Shown one piece after another: positions 16,216 to 25,996 of a DNA stretch of 64,000 nt. Source of the stretch: Candidatus Contendibacter sp. (GTDB lineage: Bacteria > Pseudomonadota > Gammaproteobacteria > Competibacterales > Competibacteraceae); assembly GCA_029624675.1 (NCBI GenBank), contig JARSSP010000041.1, positions 124,001 to 188,000 of the forward strand, read 5' to 3'. The translations under genes and the position numbers were made by a program. Every line of letters begins with the position of its first letter. The stretch's first letter is position 1. A model generated the notes under the pieces. That model had not been told where the DNA came from. It ran no database searches and saw only the letters and a list, made by a program, of their open reading frames with translations.

Positions 16216-18396
16216 TCAGGCTCCACCGGCTGCCGCCGCGCAGATTTCGCAGAACGGCGTTCCACTCTGGGCGGCGCTGGTCAGCGCCCGCGCCTGCGGC
16301 GCCTGCAAGGCGCTCACGTTGACCGAATCCAGCGACTTGTTCTTTTCCTGGATCGGCGTCGCCTGAGCATCGGTCACCGCGCCGGCCTGGTCGGTGGCGG
16401 CTTCCTTGGGCGCCGTTGGGTCGGCGGGCGTACCGGGCGAACTACCGGAACCCGAACCCGCTGAACCGCCGCTATTGATCTTGACCATCGTGCCCTGGAT
16501 GGTGACTCCGGATGAATCGATCTTAATGAAGCCGCCGCTGGCCTTGATGGTCAACTCCATGCCTGCTTCGATCACCACCTTCATGCCGGCCTTGAGATGA
16601 ATCTCCTGGCCGGCTTGCAGCGCATATTTTTGCCCGGTTTTTTCCTGAATATCCTGAGTCACGTTAATCGACAGAGCGCCGCTGACCTTTTGGTTATGAT
16701 CGCCCTTCACCTGCTGGTGCTTGTCGCCCCCGATCTTTTCCTTCTGGCTACCTTTCACCGTCAAGTGCTTGTCGCTATCGACCTGCTCGAACTGACTATT
16801 TTTAACGATGAGGTGGCGATCGTTGCCGATCCATTCCAACGAGTCGTTTTCGATGCGGACATCCTGGTTGTACTGGCCATGAATGAAAATCTGTTCCTTA
16901 TCCTTGGTGTCGTCGAGGCGGATTTCGTTGAAACCGCCGCCGCCTGGAGTGGACAGGCTTTTCAGGGTGGACACCATCTTCTTGTCCGGCAACCCATAGG
17001 GCGGCATATTGGCACCATTGTAGAATCGGCCGGTGATGATCGGCTGATCGGGGTCGCCCTCCAGGAAATCGACGATCACCTCCTGGCCGATGCGCGGCAA
17101 ATTAAAGGAACCCCACTTCTTGCCCGCCCAATTCTGGGCCACCCGAATCCAGCAGGAGCTGTCCTGATCGGCGTTGCCATGGCGATCCCAGTGAAACTGG
17201 CATTTCACCCGGCCGTATTGATCGGTGTAAATCTCCTCGCCCTTGGGACCGACCACGATGGCGGTCTGCGGTCCCTGTACCACCGGCTTGGGCGTGATGC
17301 GCGGCGCCCGGTAGGGTTGCTTGGCCTCGACGGCGACAATCTCGCCCAGATACGGTTTGCCGGAAATGGCGCCGCCGGAAAAGGATTCGTATTCGTCCGA
17401 CTCCAGCCGATGGGTCGCCGATACGATCAAGTATTCCCGATTCTGCTCCTCGCGCGGGCATTGGGTCAGGCTGAACAGATACCCCACCGCCAGCCCGGCG
17501 GCGTTGCCCCGCCCCTGGGCAATCTCGTGCTGGGCCATTAACTCTTGTAATCGAATCTTGGAGTAGTTGTTGCCATCGCCCGGTTCGACATAAGTACCTG
17601 GATAATCGTACATCTCGAAATCGGCCAAGGCATGATTCTTGGGTTGGTTCAACACCGTGCGCAGGTTCTTGCGCGGGGCCTTGAAGTCGAAATCGTTCAG
17701 GGCGTAGGCCCCAGGCTGCACCTGCTTGAACGACAGCCATTCCGACAGATGATCGCGCTCGCGATGGTCGTGAATGTCGGGTGGAAAATACGGGAGCTGT
17801 TCGTATTGGGGAAACTTGCCGTGCGAACTGTAGCCATCGGCCAATACCACCGTGTTCTTGCCATTCTCATGCTCGAAGTAGTAGTACATGCCCTCCTGTT
17901 CCATTAGCCGGCTGATAAAGTTGAAGTCCGTTTCCCGGTACTGCACGCAATATTCCCATTCCCGATAACTGCCGCTCAGCTTATCCTTGAAATCGGTGAA
18001 GCCCTGCTCCCGAAAGATCTCCTTGATAATGTCGGGAACCTTCTTGTTCTGGAAGATTCGGCAATCGGAAGTGCGTGTCAGAAACCACAACCAAGGGCTG
18101 AGGGTGGCCCGGTAGGCACCGTAACGCAGGCCGCGGGTGCCCAGATAGCCAAACCGCGTGACGAAGCCATTGAAATAGCGGGTACCACGCTTGTTGGGCA
18201 TCTCCAGCCGGATCGTCATGTTCTTGCCCAACACATCCGTGATCTGGATGTCGGTCTTTTCACTGAACAGTTCGACATCGCACTCGAACAGTCGGCCCAG
18301 TTGCTCGGTGACCGTCATCCGGCCGAAGACCAGCACGTCCTCGCCCAGAGGCGTGTTGACCGAGATCATTCGATGTTTTTGCGTAATGGTGGCCAT
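16216..18396 (-). CDS. vgrG: Type VI secretion spike protein VgrG
   Basis: A 726-residue VgrG. Residues 1 to about 390 form the gp27-like base (ISVNTPLGEDVLVFGRM; YCVQYRETDFNFISRLMEQEG is the conserved core, shown here only to name it). The gp5-like OB domain follows (GPKGEEIYTDQYGRVKCQFHW, with WIRVAQNWAGKKWG and RIGQEVIVDFLEGDPDQP). A needle of repeats with KxxQxxxxDKHxxVKG-type units runs to about residue 650. After that come a Gly/Ser linker and a tail of about 70 residues rich in Ala and Gln that ends with three closely spaced Cys/Ile residues. No toxin domain is evident in the tail, so the effector is supplied by the downstream gene. Transcribed divergently from the sheath-like gene at 18533. 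Confidence 0.92.
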   Translation of the reverse strand: MATITQKHRMISVNTPLGEDVLVFGRMTVTEQLGRLFECDVELFSEKTDIQITDVLGKNMTIRLEMPNKRGTRYFNGFVTRFGYLGTRGLRYGAYRATLSPWLWFLTRTSDCRIFQNKKVPDIIKEIFREQGFTDFKDKLSGSYREWEYCVQYRETDFNFISRLMEQEGMYYYFEHENGKNTVVLADGYSSHGKFPQYEQLPYFPPDIHDHRERDHLSEWLSFKQVQPGAYALNDFDFKAPRKNLRTVLNQPKNHALADFEMYDYPGTYVEPGDGNNYSKIRLQELMAQHEIAQGRGNAAGLAVGYLFSLTQCPREEQNREYLIVSATHRLESDEYESFSGGAISGKPYLGEIVAVEAKQPYRAPRITPKPVVQGPQTAIVVGPKGEEIYTDQYGRVKCQFHWDRHGNADQDSSCWIRVAQNWAGKKWGSFNLPRIGQEVIVDFLEGDPDQPIITGRFYNGANMPPYGLPDKKMVSTLKSLSTPGGGGFNEIRLDDTKDKEQIFIHGQYNQDVRIENDSLEWIGNDRHLIVKNSQFEQVDSDKHLTVKGSQKEKIGGDKHQQVKGDHNQKVSGALSINVTQDIQEKTGQKYALQAGQEIHLKAGMKVVIEAGMELTIKASGGFIKIDSSGVTIQGTMVKINSGGSAGSGSGSSPGTPADPTAPKEAATDQAGAVTDAQATPIQEKNKSLDSVNVSALQAPQARALTSAAQSGTPFCEICAAAAGGA

Positions 18397-18532
18397 GCCC
18401 TCGTTTCTCCATGCCCGCTGCCATCGGATTCAGTGTAGCGTAACCCTATGCGAAAAACCGGCCATCCTCCATCCGTTCCGCCGGATTCGCACTAAACTTT
18501 CAGGACCGCCCGCCCCCCGGAGAGCCCATGCC

Positions 18533-20050
18533 ATGCCCGGTCGAATGGAATTTCAGTTGAACCTGCCCCAGTCCGCCCCTACCCCCATCCGCCGGAACCC
18601 CGACGCGCCGCCGCGCATCCTGATCATGGCCGACTTCAGCGGGCGCGCTCATCGTGAGCCACTCGCCGCCGAGCCGGATCTCGCCAGCCGACCCCTGCTG
18701 GCGGTGGACGCGGACCGTTTCAACACGGTCATGGCCCGACTGGAGCCCAAGTTGCGGTTGCCGCTGGCGGCCGGCGCGGATTTCACGGTCCGCTTCGCCC
18801 AACTCGACGATTTTCATCCCGACGCGCTCTACCAGCGGTTGGAACCGTTCCAGGCCTTGCGCCGCGCGCGCGCGCGCCTGCTCGATCCGGCCCATTTTAC
18901 CCAGGCGGCGGCCGAATTGGTCCCTCTGGCCGCGCCGGGACCGGTTCATTCCGAACCGCCCGCGCCGGTGGAAGGCGACGCGGCCCTGCTCGAACGGTTG
19001 CTGGGCCGCGCGCCAGCCGCGCCACCCGCCACCCGGCCCGTCGAGGCAGGCGCGAATATCATGCAAAACTGGCTGCGGACCCTCGTGCAACCACACATCG
19101 TCCATACCGATCCGCGCCAATCCGCCTGGGTGGCGGCCATGGACACCGCGATTGGCGACCAGATGCGGGCCATCCTGCATCACCCGGCGTTCCAGGCGTT
19201 GGATGCCATCTGGCGCGGCGTCCATGGCCTGGTCGCCGATCTCGACGACGACGGGGCGCGCGTTTTCCTACTCGATGTCACCCAACAGGAATTGCTCCTT
19301 GACCTGCGCGCGGCGGGTGGCAAGCCGCAAGCAACTGGCCTGCATACCCTGCTGATCGAACGGGGGGTGCGAATGCCCGACGGCGAACCCTGGACGCTGC
19401 TGGTCGGCGACTACGTCTTCGGCGCCGCGCCCGAGGACATCGCGTTGCTGGCGGCCCTGGGTTCGCTGGCCAGTCAGGCGGGCGGCCCGTTCCTGGCGGC
19501 GGCCAAGCCGGAACCGCTGGGCTGCGCTTCGATGGCGGCGCTGGCCGATCCCGCGCGCTGGCCGCCGCTGCCGGCCGAAACCGAACAGCGCTGGCTGGCG
19601 CTGCGCCGGTGCGATGTCGCGCCCTGGATCGGTCTGGTCCTGCCGCGCGTCCTGCTGCGCCTGCCCTATGGCAAAAAGACCGAGCCGGTCGAAGCGTTCG
19701 CCTTCGAGGAAATGCCGGGCGGTCGCGATCCCGAGGCGTACCTCTGGGGCAACCCGGCCCTGGTCTGCGCGCGGCTGATCGCGGCGGCGTTCGCGGAAAA
19801 CGGCTGGGATTTCAGCCCCGGCGACGTGCTGGAACTTGACGACTGCCCGGCCCATGTGTACGAGGAAGCCGGGGATCGCGCGATGCAGCCCGCCACCGAG
19901 GTTCTGCTGAGCGAGCGGGCCATGCTGGAAATCCTGGCGCGCGGGCCGATGCCGCTGCTGGGTCATCGCCAACGCAACACGGTCCGGCTGGCGCGGTTTC
20001 AATCGCTGGCCGATCCGCCAGCGGCGCTGGCCGGCGCGTGGCGCTCCTGA
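18533..20050 (+). CDS. Single-chain TssB-TssC-like T6SS sheath protein
   Basis: A 505-residue protein that joins features of both T6SS sheath subunits. Residues 1 to about 115 look like TssB/VipA ([17 protein letters not shown], then [18 protein letters not shown] and [18 protein letters not shown]). After a Pro/Ala linker, residues from about 165 resemble TssC/VipB. These include [53 protein letters not shown] (about residue 377), AFAFEE and [18 protein letters not shown]. TssB and TssC are normally separate proteins of about 170 and 490 residues, so the TssC half is short. The ATG at 18533 has GGAGAG eight bases upstream. Its stop overlaps the next gene start as TGATG. No other sheath or baseplate gene is in view. 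Confidence 0.75.
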   Translation: MPGRMEFQLNLPQSAPTPIRRNPDAPPRILIMADFSGRAHREPLAAEPDLASRPLLAVDADRFNTVMARLEPKLRLPLAAGADFTVRFAQLDDFHPDALYQRLEPFQALRRARARLLDPAHFTQAAAELVPLAAPGPVHSEPPAPVEGDAALLERLLGRAPAAPPATRPVEAGANIMQNWLRTLVQPHIVHTDPRQSAWVAAMDTAIGDQMRAILHHPAFQALDAIWRGVHGLVADLDDDGARVFLLDVTQQELLLDLRAAGGKPQATGLHTLLIERGVRMPDGEPWTLLVGDYVFGAAPEDIALLAALGSLASQAGGPFLAAAKPEPLGCASMAALADPARWPPLPAETEQRWLALRRCDVAPWIGLVLPRVLLRLPYGKKTEPVEAFAFEEMPGGRDPEAYLWGNPALVCARLIAAAFAENGWDFSPGDVLELDDCPAHVYEEAGDRAMQPATEVLLSERAMLEILARGPMPLLGHRQRNTVRLARFQSLADPPAALAGAWRS

Positions 20051-20739
20051 TGGCGGCAGCATCCTTCATCGCAATTCGCAACCTGCGCAAGCACTACACC
20101 GAGGGCGACCGCCAGCGAATCCTCTTCGCCGACCTGAACCTGGACATCGACTCCGGCGAATTCGTCGCCCTGCTGGGCCAGTCCGGTTCCGGCAAATCGA
20201 CCCTGCTCAACCTGCTGGGTGGCATCGACCTGCCGGACGGGGGTCAGATTCGCATCGGCGACCGGTCGTTGACCGCTCTGTCCGAGGTGGAGCGCACCCG
20301 CTTCCGCCGTCGGCATATCGGCTTCGTGTTCCAGTTCTTCAACCTGATCCCGACCCTGACCGTCGCGGAAAACCTGCTGCTGCCGCTGGAACTGAACGGC
20401 CTCGCGACCCCGGAACAGCGGGATCGGGCGCTGGAACTGCTGGATCAGGTCGGGCTGGGTAACCGCCGCGACAGCTTCCCGGAACGGCTGTCCGGCGGCG
20501 AGCAACAGCGGCTGGCGCTGGTCCGGGCATTGGTCCACAACCCCTGGGTATTACTGGCCGACGAGCCGACCGGCAATCTCGACGCGGCGACCGGCGAGCG
20601 TATCCTGGAACTGCTGCTGACTCTGCATCGCCAGGCGCAAACCACTATGGTCGTGGTGACCCACAGCCAGACGGTCGCCGCCCGCGCCGACCGGATTCTG
20701 ATGCTGGACGCCGGGCACATCCGGGAACAGGCTCGGTGA
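20050..20739 (+). CDS. attE: ABC transporter ATPase, AttE/LolD-MacB type
   Basis: A 229-residue ATP-binding subunit of the LolD/MacB/FtsE class. Walker A is [16 protein letters not shown], the Q-loop is [10 protein letters not shown], the signature is [15 protein letters not shown] and Walker B is [12 protein letters not shown]; the switch His is in VVVTHSQ. The ATG overlaps the sheath-like gene stop (TGATG), so the gene is translationally coupled to it. The following FtsX-type permease and AttH protein identify the set as AttEFGH-like. A GTG at 20038 would add four residues and is less likely. Confidence 0.88.
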   Translation: MAAASFIAIRNLRKHYTEGDRQRILFADLNLDIDSGEFVALLGQSGSGKSTLLNLLGGIDLPDGGQIRIGDRSLTALSEVERTRFRRRHIGFVFQFFNLIPTLTVAENLLLPLELNGLATPEQRDRALELLDQVGLGNRRDSFPERLSGGEQQRLALVRALVHNPWVLLADEPTGNLDAATGERILELLLTLHRQAQTTMVVVTHSQTVAARADRILMLDAGHIREQAR

Positions 20740-23240
20740 CGCCGCTGCTCTGGCGGGCGCTGCTGCGCCATCCGTTGCGCCACCCCTGGCAACTGGTGCT
20801 GGCGATTCTCGGCATCGCGCTGGGAGTGGCGGTGGTGCTGGCGGTGGATCTGGCCAACGCCAGCGCCCGGCGCGGTTTCGATCTGGCTATGAATCGCCTG
20901 ACCGGTCACGCCACTCATCGCCTGGTCGGCGGACCGCGGGGCGTGCCCGAAAGTGTCTATGTGCAATTGCGATTGGAACGTGGCATCCGCCAAGCGGCCC
21001 CAGTCGTGACCGGATACCTGCCGCGCGCCGACCGGCCCGGCCAACTGCTGCAAATCCTTGGCGTCGATCCGTTCGCCGAAGCGCCGTTTCGCGACCCCGC
21101 CGCCGATGTCACCGGCGACACTTTCGATCTGCGGGCGTTGCTGCTACAACCGGACGCCGCCCTGCTGCCGGCGGCGCTGGGCGAGCAGGTCACGCTGCGG
21201 CGCGGCGAGCAGCGATTCACCTTGCGCCGCGCCGGTACGCTCAATGGACCGGAATTCGACGGCCTGATCATCACCGACATCGCCACCGCGCAAACCTTGC
21301 TGGGCCACGCCGGGCGACTCAGCCACATTGATCTGATCCTGCCGGAAGGCGCCGCTGGCGCAATGCTGACCGCTAAACTGCTTGCTGGGTTGCCCTCGGA
21401 CCTGCGGCTGGAGCGTCCCGCGCAACGTAATCAGGCGACGGCGGACCTCAGCGCCGCCTTTTCGCTGAATCTGACCGCCATGAGTCTGCTGGCGCTGGTG
21501 GTGGGCCTGTTCCTGATCCACAATGCCATCAGCTTTTCGGTGGTGCAACGCCGCGCCCTGCTGGGCATGTTGCGGGCGTTGGGCGTCAGTCGCCAGGAAC
21601 TATTCCTCGGCATCCTGGGCGAGGCGTTGCTGCTTGGGCTGGCGGGGACCTTGCTCGGCGGGTTACTGGGGTTGTGGCTCGGCTCCGGGCTGGTGCATCT
21701 GGTCACCCGGACCATCAACGATCTGTACTATGTCCTCAGCGTCCGCGAGTTTTTCATCGATCCCTGGTCGCTGGCCAAGGGCGCGGCGCTGGGCCTGTCG
21801 GCGACCCTGGCGGCGGCCTGGCTGCCCGCGCGAGAAGCCGCCCATGTTCCCCCTGGCCTGGCCTTGAGCCGCGCCCATCTGGAAACCCGTTGGCGATCCA
21901 CCCTACCTTCCCTGGTCCTGGCCGGACTGGTGCTACTGAGCAGCGGTGGACTCGTCCTGGCGTTTTCCCACGCTTTGGCGCTCGGCTTCGCTGGCCTGTT
22001 CCTGCTGATTCTCGGCTGCGCCCTGCTGACGCCGCCCGCCGTGATCGGTCTGGCGCGGTTGAACCAGCCGCTGGCCGCCCGGCTGGGCCTGCTGGCGCGA
22101 ATGGCCAACCGCGATGTCGCCCGCCATCTCAGCCGCACCGGCATCGCGGTCGCGGCGCTGATGGTGGCGTTCGCCACCACGGTCGGCGTCGGGGTGATGG
22201 TGGACAGCTTTCGTGGGGGAGTAGCGATCTGGATCAACGATCTGCTCAACGCCGATCTGTATCTCGCTCCGCCCGCCATCGAGGACGGCGGGAATTCGGA
22301 ACCCGTGCGCTCGGCGACGCTGGCGGCCTTGCGCGCCACGCCCGGCGTGGCGGCGGTTTCCACCTATCGGCGGATCACGGTGGATCTCGACGGCCACCCT
22401 GTCCAGGTGATGGCAGTGGACCTCGCGTCCGCCTCCCAGACCGGCTACCACCTGATCGACGGTGACCCCGCGACCGCCTGGCGCGCGTTCCAAACCAGCG
22501 AGGTGATCCTGATCTCGGAACCGCTGGCCTACCGGCGCGGATTACGAACCGGCGACGGGCTGGACTTGCCGACCGACCGGGGAATACGGCGCTTCACCGT
22601 GGCTGGCGTTTTTCTGGATTACGGCTCGGAACATGGCCGGATTCTGCTGCACCGCGCCGGCTACGAACGGTATTGGCGGGAACCGACGGTCGGCTCGATG
22701 GCGGCGTTCGCCGCGCCAGGCGAGAATTTGGCGACCCTGCGCGAACGCTTGCAGAATCGGCTGGGACCGATTCAGCCGCTGCTGATCCGTTCCAATCGCG
22801 ACATCCAGAGCCGCACGCTGGAGATTTTCGATCGCACGTTCACCATTACCAACGTGCTGCGGCTACTGGCGATTTTGGTGGCGGCGGTCGGCGTGTTGAG
22901 CGCGTTGCTGGCTCTGCAATTGGAACGGGCGCGGGAATTCGCGGTGCTGCGCGCCACCGGCATGACGGCGGGCGAAATCGGCGGGCTGGTGTCGTGGCAA
23001 ACCGGCTTCATGGGAATCGCCGCCGGCCTGCTGGCCCTACCGACCGGCGTGTTGCTGGCGGCGATGCTGATTTTCGTGATCAACCGGCGGGCGTTCGGCT
23101 GGAGCCTGCCATTCCAAGTCGATCCCCTGCTGTTGCTGGAAACGTTGGCGTTGGCGGTGATCGCCGCTCTGCTGGCTGGGCTGTACCCGATCTGGCGCAT
23201 GACCCGCGCCCAGCCCGCCGACGCGCTGCGGACGGAATAG
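20736..23240 (+). CDS. attFG: FtsX-type ABC permease (AttF/AttG fused)
   Basis: An 834-residue permease with two FtsX halves. A first membrane helix follows the start ([19 protein letters not shown]), then a periplasmic domain of about 210 residues. The first helix cluster begins at about residue 245 ([21 protein letters not shown]). A second periplasmic domain follows [21 protein letters not shown], and a last three-helix block ends in [18 protein letters not shown]. The start codon GTG overlaps the attE stop (GTGA). In AttEFGH systems two permeases are used; here they are on one chain. Such transporters resemble lipoprotein extractors more than import pumps; the cargo is unknown. Confidence 0.88.
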   Translation: MTPLLWRALLRHPLRHPWQLVLAILGIALGVAVVLAVDLANASARRGFDLAMNRLTGHATHRLVGGPRGVPESVYVQLRLERGIRQAAPVVTGYLPRADRPGQLLQILGVDPFAEAPFRDPAADVTGDTFDLRALLLQPDAALLPAALGEQVTLRRGEQRFTLRRAGTLNGPEFDGLIITDIATAQTLLGHAGRLSHIDLILPEGAAGAMLTAKLLAGLPSDLRLERPAQRNQATADLSAAFSLNLTAMSLLALVVGLFLIHNAISFSVVQRRALLGMLRALGVSRQELFLGILGEALLLGLAGTLLGGLLGLWLGSGLVHLVTRTINDLYYVLSVREFFIDPWSLAKGAALGLSATLAAAWLPAREAAHVPPGLALSRAHLETRWRSTLPSLVLAGLVLLSSGGLVLAFSHALALGFAGLFLLILGCALLTPPAVIGLARLNQPLAARLGLLARMANRDVARHLSRTGIAVAALMVAFATTVGVGVMVDSFRGGVAIWINDLLNADLYLAPPAIEDGGNSEPVRSATLAALRATPGVAAVSTYRRITVDLDGHPVQVMAVDLASASQTGYHLIDGDPATAWRAFQTSEVILISEPLAYRRGLRTGDGLDLPTDRGIRRFTVAGVFLDYGSEHGRILLHRAGYERYWREPTVGSMAAFAAPGENLATLRERLQNRLGPIQPLLIRSNRDIQSRTLEIFDRTFTITNVLRLLAILVAAVGVLSALLALQLERAREFAVLRATGMTAGEIGGLVSWQTGFMGIAAGLLALPTGVLLAAMLIFVINRRAFGWSLPFQVDPLLLLETLALAVIAALLAGLYPIWRMTRAQPADALRTE

Positions 23241-23243
23241 CCC

Positions 23244-24395
23244 ATGATCCGCGTATCCCGGCGATGGGTTGGAGGACTGCTGGTGGCGCTGGTCATCGGC
23301 TTGGCGGCTTACCCTTTGCTGCAACCTTCACCCCAGCCATCCAGTGCTGTCACCGTCAGTTCAGCTTTGGGTGGAGACGACAACGCCGGCTATCAGCGCG
23401 CCTATCAACCCCGACCCTTCCAGTTCCCCGCCGATCACGGGCCGCATCCAGAATTTCGCAACGAATGGTGGTATGTCACCGGTAACCTGGCGGATGCCAC
23501 GGGCCGGCCATTCGGCTACCAATTGACGCTTTTTCGCATCGCGCTGTCCTCCAGCGCGCCGCCGGCGGACTCGCCCTGGCGCGCGAATCAGGTCTACATG
23601 GGCCATTTCGCGCTGACCGATGTCGTGGATAACCAGCATTACGCTTTCGAGCGTTTCAGCCGAGGCGCGCTGGGCTTGGCGGGCGCGCGGGCGACCCCAT
23701 TTCGGGTCTGGCTGGAAGACTGGGCGCTGACCGGCGCGGAAACCGACTTTTTTCCGCTGCGAATCCGCGCCCAGGAAGGCGACATCGCCATCGATCTGAC
23801 GCTGGGCGCCGGCAAGCCCGTCGTGTTGCAGGGGGACCAGGGTCTAAGCCAGAAAAGCGCGGAACCGGGCAATGCTTCCTACTACTACTCCCAGACCCGG
23901 ATGCCGACTCAGGGGACGGTCCGGGTCGGCGGGCGAAGTTTCACGGTCAGCGGTGCAAGCTGGCTGGACCGGGAATGGAGCACCAGCGCGCTAGGACCGG
24001 ATCAGAGCGGTTGGGACTGGTTCGCGCTGCAACTGGACGATGGGCGGGACCTGATGTTCTACCGGCTGCGTCGCAAGGATGGCGGCATGGACCCGTTCAG
24101 CAAGGGAACGCTGGTCGGACCCGATGGCCAGGCACGGTTGTTGCGCGGGGGCGAGGTGGAGTTACAACCGCTTGGCGAGTGGGTCAGCCCTCATACGGGC
24201 GACCGCTATCCCGCCGGCTGGCGGCTGCGCTTGCCCACCGAGAAGCTCGATCTGACCGTGACGCCGAAAGTGGCCGATCAGGAGATGCGGCTAACGGTGC
24301 GCTACTGGGAAGGTGCGGTCGCAGTGCGTGGGCAGATCGGCGACCAGACCCTCGGTGGCCAAGGTTATCTGGAAATGACGCGATATCCGCACTGA
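23244..24395 (+). CDS. attH: AttH-like lipocalin-fold protein (CrtC/hydroxyneurosporene synthase family)
   Basis: A 383-residue exported protein. A short cytoplasmic N-terminus (MIRVSRRW) leads to a hydrophobic segment VGGLLVALVIGLAAYPLLQ, probably a signal anchor. The mature part begins with QFPADHGPHPEFRNEWWYVTGNL, the hallmark of the AttH/CrtC family, and contains MGHFALTD, GASWLDREWSTSAL and WFALQLDDGRDLMFYRLR. It starts four bases after the permease gene and closes the operon. In Agrobacterium AttEFGH was linked to attachment; in most bacteria no function is proved. The retinoid hydratase activity of CrtC should not be assumed. Confidence 0.88.
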   Translation: MIRVSRRWVGGLLVALVIGLAAYPLLQPSPQPSSAVTVSSALGGDDNAGYQRAYQPRPFQFPADHGPHPEFRNEWWYVTGNLADATGRPFGYQLTLFRIALSSSAPPADSPWRANQVYMGHFALTDVVDNQHYAFERFSRGALGLAGARATPFRVWLEDWALTGAETDFFPLRIRAQEGDIAIDLTLGAGKPVVLQGDQGLSQKSAEPGNASYYYSQTRMPTQGTVRVGGRSFTVSGASWLDREWSTSALGPDQSGWDWFALQLDDGRDLMFYRLRRKDGGMDPFSKGTLVGPDGQARLLRGGEVELQPLGEWVSPHTGDRYPAGWRLRLPTEKLDLTVTPKVADQEMRLTVRYWEGAVAVRGQIGDQTLGGQGYLEMTRYPH

Positions 24396-24396
24396 T

Positions 24397-24588
24397 TCAG
24401 AAAGACCTTTTGGAGTCAGTTCGCCAGATGGGGGCGGGCCGAGCAGTGCGCGTATTTGCACGACGAAGCAACTCACCGTTTTTGATGCCTGACCAGCCAA
24501 GGCTATGGACGTGGATCGTTGTAATTTCATGCCCGATTAGCAACTTGGCGAAGTCAACCGGGAAGCTTTCATCAAGTAGGATGCGCAT
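24397..24588 (-). pseudogene. Truncated DUF5615 PIN-like toxin
   Basis: The 63-codon frame begins like a DUF5615 PIN-fold toxin (MRILLDESFP, then LGWSGIKNGELLRRA), which normally has about 110 to 120 residues. After ELLRRA the expected FDxFxTxD acidic core is missing and the frame ends in unrelated residues (TRTARPAPIW) next to the end of attH. The catalytic acidic residues of the C-terminal half are therefore lost and the product is unlikely to be an active RNase. It overlaps the upstream DUF433 gene by 17 bases, the usual layout of this toxin-antitoxin type. Confidence 0.6.
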
Positions 24589-24796
24589 CTGCCGTGACCG
24601 ATTCATAAGCCGCATCAAGTACGGCAATCGCTTGCTCCCGTTTAACTGAGGGGAATTGATGAAGAAACTCTTCCAAAGTATCGCCACCTTCCAGATAGTC
24701 GAATAGGGAGCGGACTGGAACGCGAGTGCCTACGAATACGGGTATGCCACTGAGTATCTCAGGATGGCGATGTGTAATACCTTCGAGTGTAGTCAT
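24572..24796 (-). CDS. DUF433-family antitoxin-like protein
   Basis: A 74-residue DUF433 protein, a small winged-helix domain that acts as antitoxin in VapBC-like pairs. Diagnostic segments are ITHRHPEILSGIPVFVGTRVPV, LFDYLEGGDTLEEFLHQFP and VKREQAIAVLDAA. It overlaps the DUF5615 reading frame downstream. With the toxin truncated, it may persist as an orphan antitoxin. AAGGCGGG precedes the ATG. Confidence 0.85.
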   Translation of the reverse strand: MTTLEGITHRHPEILSGIPVFVGTRVPVRSLFDYLEGGDTLEEFLHQFPSVKREQAIAVLDAAYESVTADAHPT

Positions 24797-24825
24797 ATCC
24801 CGCCTTTTGGGGAGATCAACGAATC

Positions 24826-24851
24826 GGTGGGTTATGCTACGCTAACCCGCC
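24826..24851. repeat. REP-like palindrome, copy 1
   Basis: Imperfect palindrome with arms GGTGGGTTA and TAACCCGCC around TGCTACGC. It shares its core (GGGTTA...TAACCC) with three copies at 25951, 25997 and 26797. It sits between the DUF433 gene and the 3' end of the lipoprotein gene. Confidence 0.7.
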
Positions 24852-24862
24852 ATATCGTGGTG

Positions 24863-25576
24863 TTATTGAATTTCCACATTGTTCTGATGAACCCATCCGT
24901 TCACTTGGCTGCCGTGATCAGTCATACGGACGCGATAGCGAACGAACTCTTGGTTGCCCATCGGTTCAGACCGACGCTCGAAAATCGTTGCATCTGTTCC
25001 CTCTGGAACACGAGCAATGATGTCTTTTTCCGTCCAGCTACCGTACCCTTTTGACAGCTCAATTAGCCCACCACGGGGAGCCTTTAAGCGTACAGTTTCT
25101 CCAATAGCTATTGGATATTTTGTCGGAGTGAAGTACAGGTCATTCAAGTCCACTGATATTCGCATCGGCGCGGAAGAAGCAGCTTCTTCCCATCTTCCGT
25201 TTGGCGCATACACGGCCCGTCTGACACTATACTGACCGGACGGATCGTCCTGAGGCCTGTAAGCAAACACCATAACCGCTTTCGCCCGGGTTTCTTGCGC
25301 CAGTTCCCGCGCCGCGCGATCTAGAGTCGCAGTTAGCTGATCTTTTGTGCGACCTAATGGAACAATAATACGCTGAGATACACGCTTGACGTTACCATAA
25401 CTCACATCTTCTATTTTACTCGGTCGCAAATATGACGTCTGCTCCTTGGAGAATATGGAAGCTGACACCGCAGATCCTGCGGATTCTTCTGCCGCGCGCG
25501 AATCTGACCCACATCCTACAACTGCAATTAAGAAATAGCCGATAAGTACAAAAGAAAAACGCCCACACTGAATCAT
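24863..25576 (-). CDS. Hypothetical lipoprotein with SH3-like C-terminal part
   Basis: A 237-residue protein with a lipoprotein signal peptide: RFSFVLIGYFLIAVVGC carries the lipobox VVGC, so the mature protein should be lipid-anchored at Cys-17 or thereabouts. The ATG at 25576 follows GGGAGAG. The middle part (QRIIVPLGRTKDQLTATLDRAARELAQET) looks like an alpha/beta domain. The last 70 residues have a repeat of beta strands (TVRLKAPRGGLIELS, VRYRVRMTDHGSQVNGWV) that resemble a bacterial SH3-type fold. No enzyme motif is seen. GC content is lower than in the flanking operons, which suggests recent acquisition. Confidence 0.6.
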   Translation of the reverse strand: MIQCGRFSFVLIGYFLIAVVGCGSDSRAAEESAGSAVSASIFSKEQTSYLRPSKIEDVSYGNVKRVSQRIIVPLGRTKDQLTATLDRAARELAQETRAKAVMVFAYRPQDDPSGQYSVRRAVYAPNGRWEEAASSAPMRISVDLNDLYFTPTKYPIAIGETVRLKAPRGGLIELSKGYGSWTEKDIIARVPEGTDATIFERRSEPMGNQEFVRYRVRMTDHGSQVNGWVHQNNVEIQ

Positions 25577-25825
25577 GGCAACTCTCTCCCAATGAGGTGT
25601 ATTGTCCAAGAGTACGCAACAGAATGGGTCTATAGGGAACTAAACAGCATCGGCGTAATATCTTACGCAGACTATCCGCATAGCATAAATTCCCAGATCA
25701 TTTTCCCAAATCTGATACGCAGAAGCTAATCCACACTCGGCACCCTGTCAAGTCCTGTTGACGTTGTTCGCCGCTTCTGGAACTGGGGTTTGGAATTGCC
25801 GCATAAACCATGAACAAGGCACTGG

Positions 25826-25941
25826 GTCGGCAACGGAAACGGCACGATCCGGTTGCCGAACTGGGCGTTGGCGATCCGCGCGTACTGCTCCGGCATGGTC
25901 AGCAGCCAATCGGTTTGACTGACCACCCGGCAGGCCGCGAA
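25826..25941 (-). repeat. Duplicated lysR fragment, distal copy
   Basis: 116 bases that match 26943-27058 inside the intact lysR gene with three mismatches, all transitions. Both copies have the same orientation. The sequence on each side of this copy does not continue into lysR, so it is an isolated fragment. Together the copies enclose the HigBA-type pair and three REP palindromes. Confidence 0.85.
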
Positions 25942-25950
25942 GCGCGATGG

Positions 25951-25976
25951 GGCGGGTTACGCTTCGCTAACCCGCC
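25951..25976. repeat. REP-like palindrome, copy 2 (perfect arms)
   Basis: Perfect 9-base arms GGCGGGTTA and TAACCCGCC around CGCTTCGC. It starts 10 bases after the end of the copied lysR fragment. Confidence 0.75.
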
Positions 25977-25996
25977 GGTTCGTTGACTTCCCTCAA

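Noticed and set aside
18191..18532. Upstream extension of the sheath-like frame into the vgrG start region
   Set aside because: The 114 codons overlap vgrG antisense and look unlike a protein; the ATG at 18533 has a ribosome site and begins the TssB-like domain.
25726..25926. Minus-strand frame of 66 codons as a small gene
   Set aside because: Half of it is the copied lysR fragment and the rest has no family or start signal.
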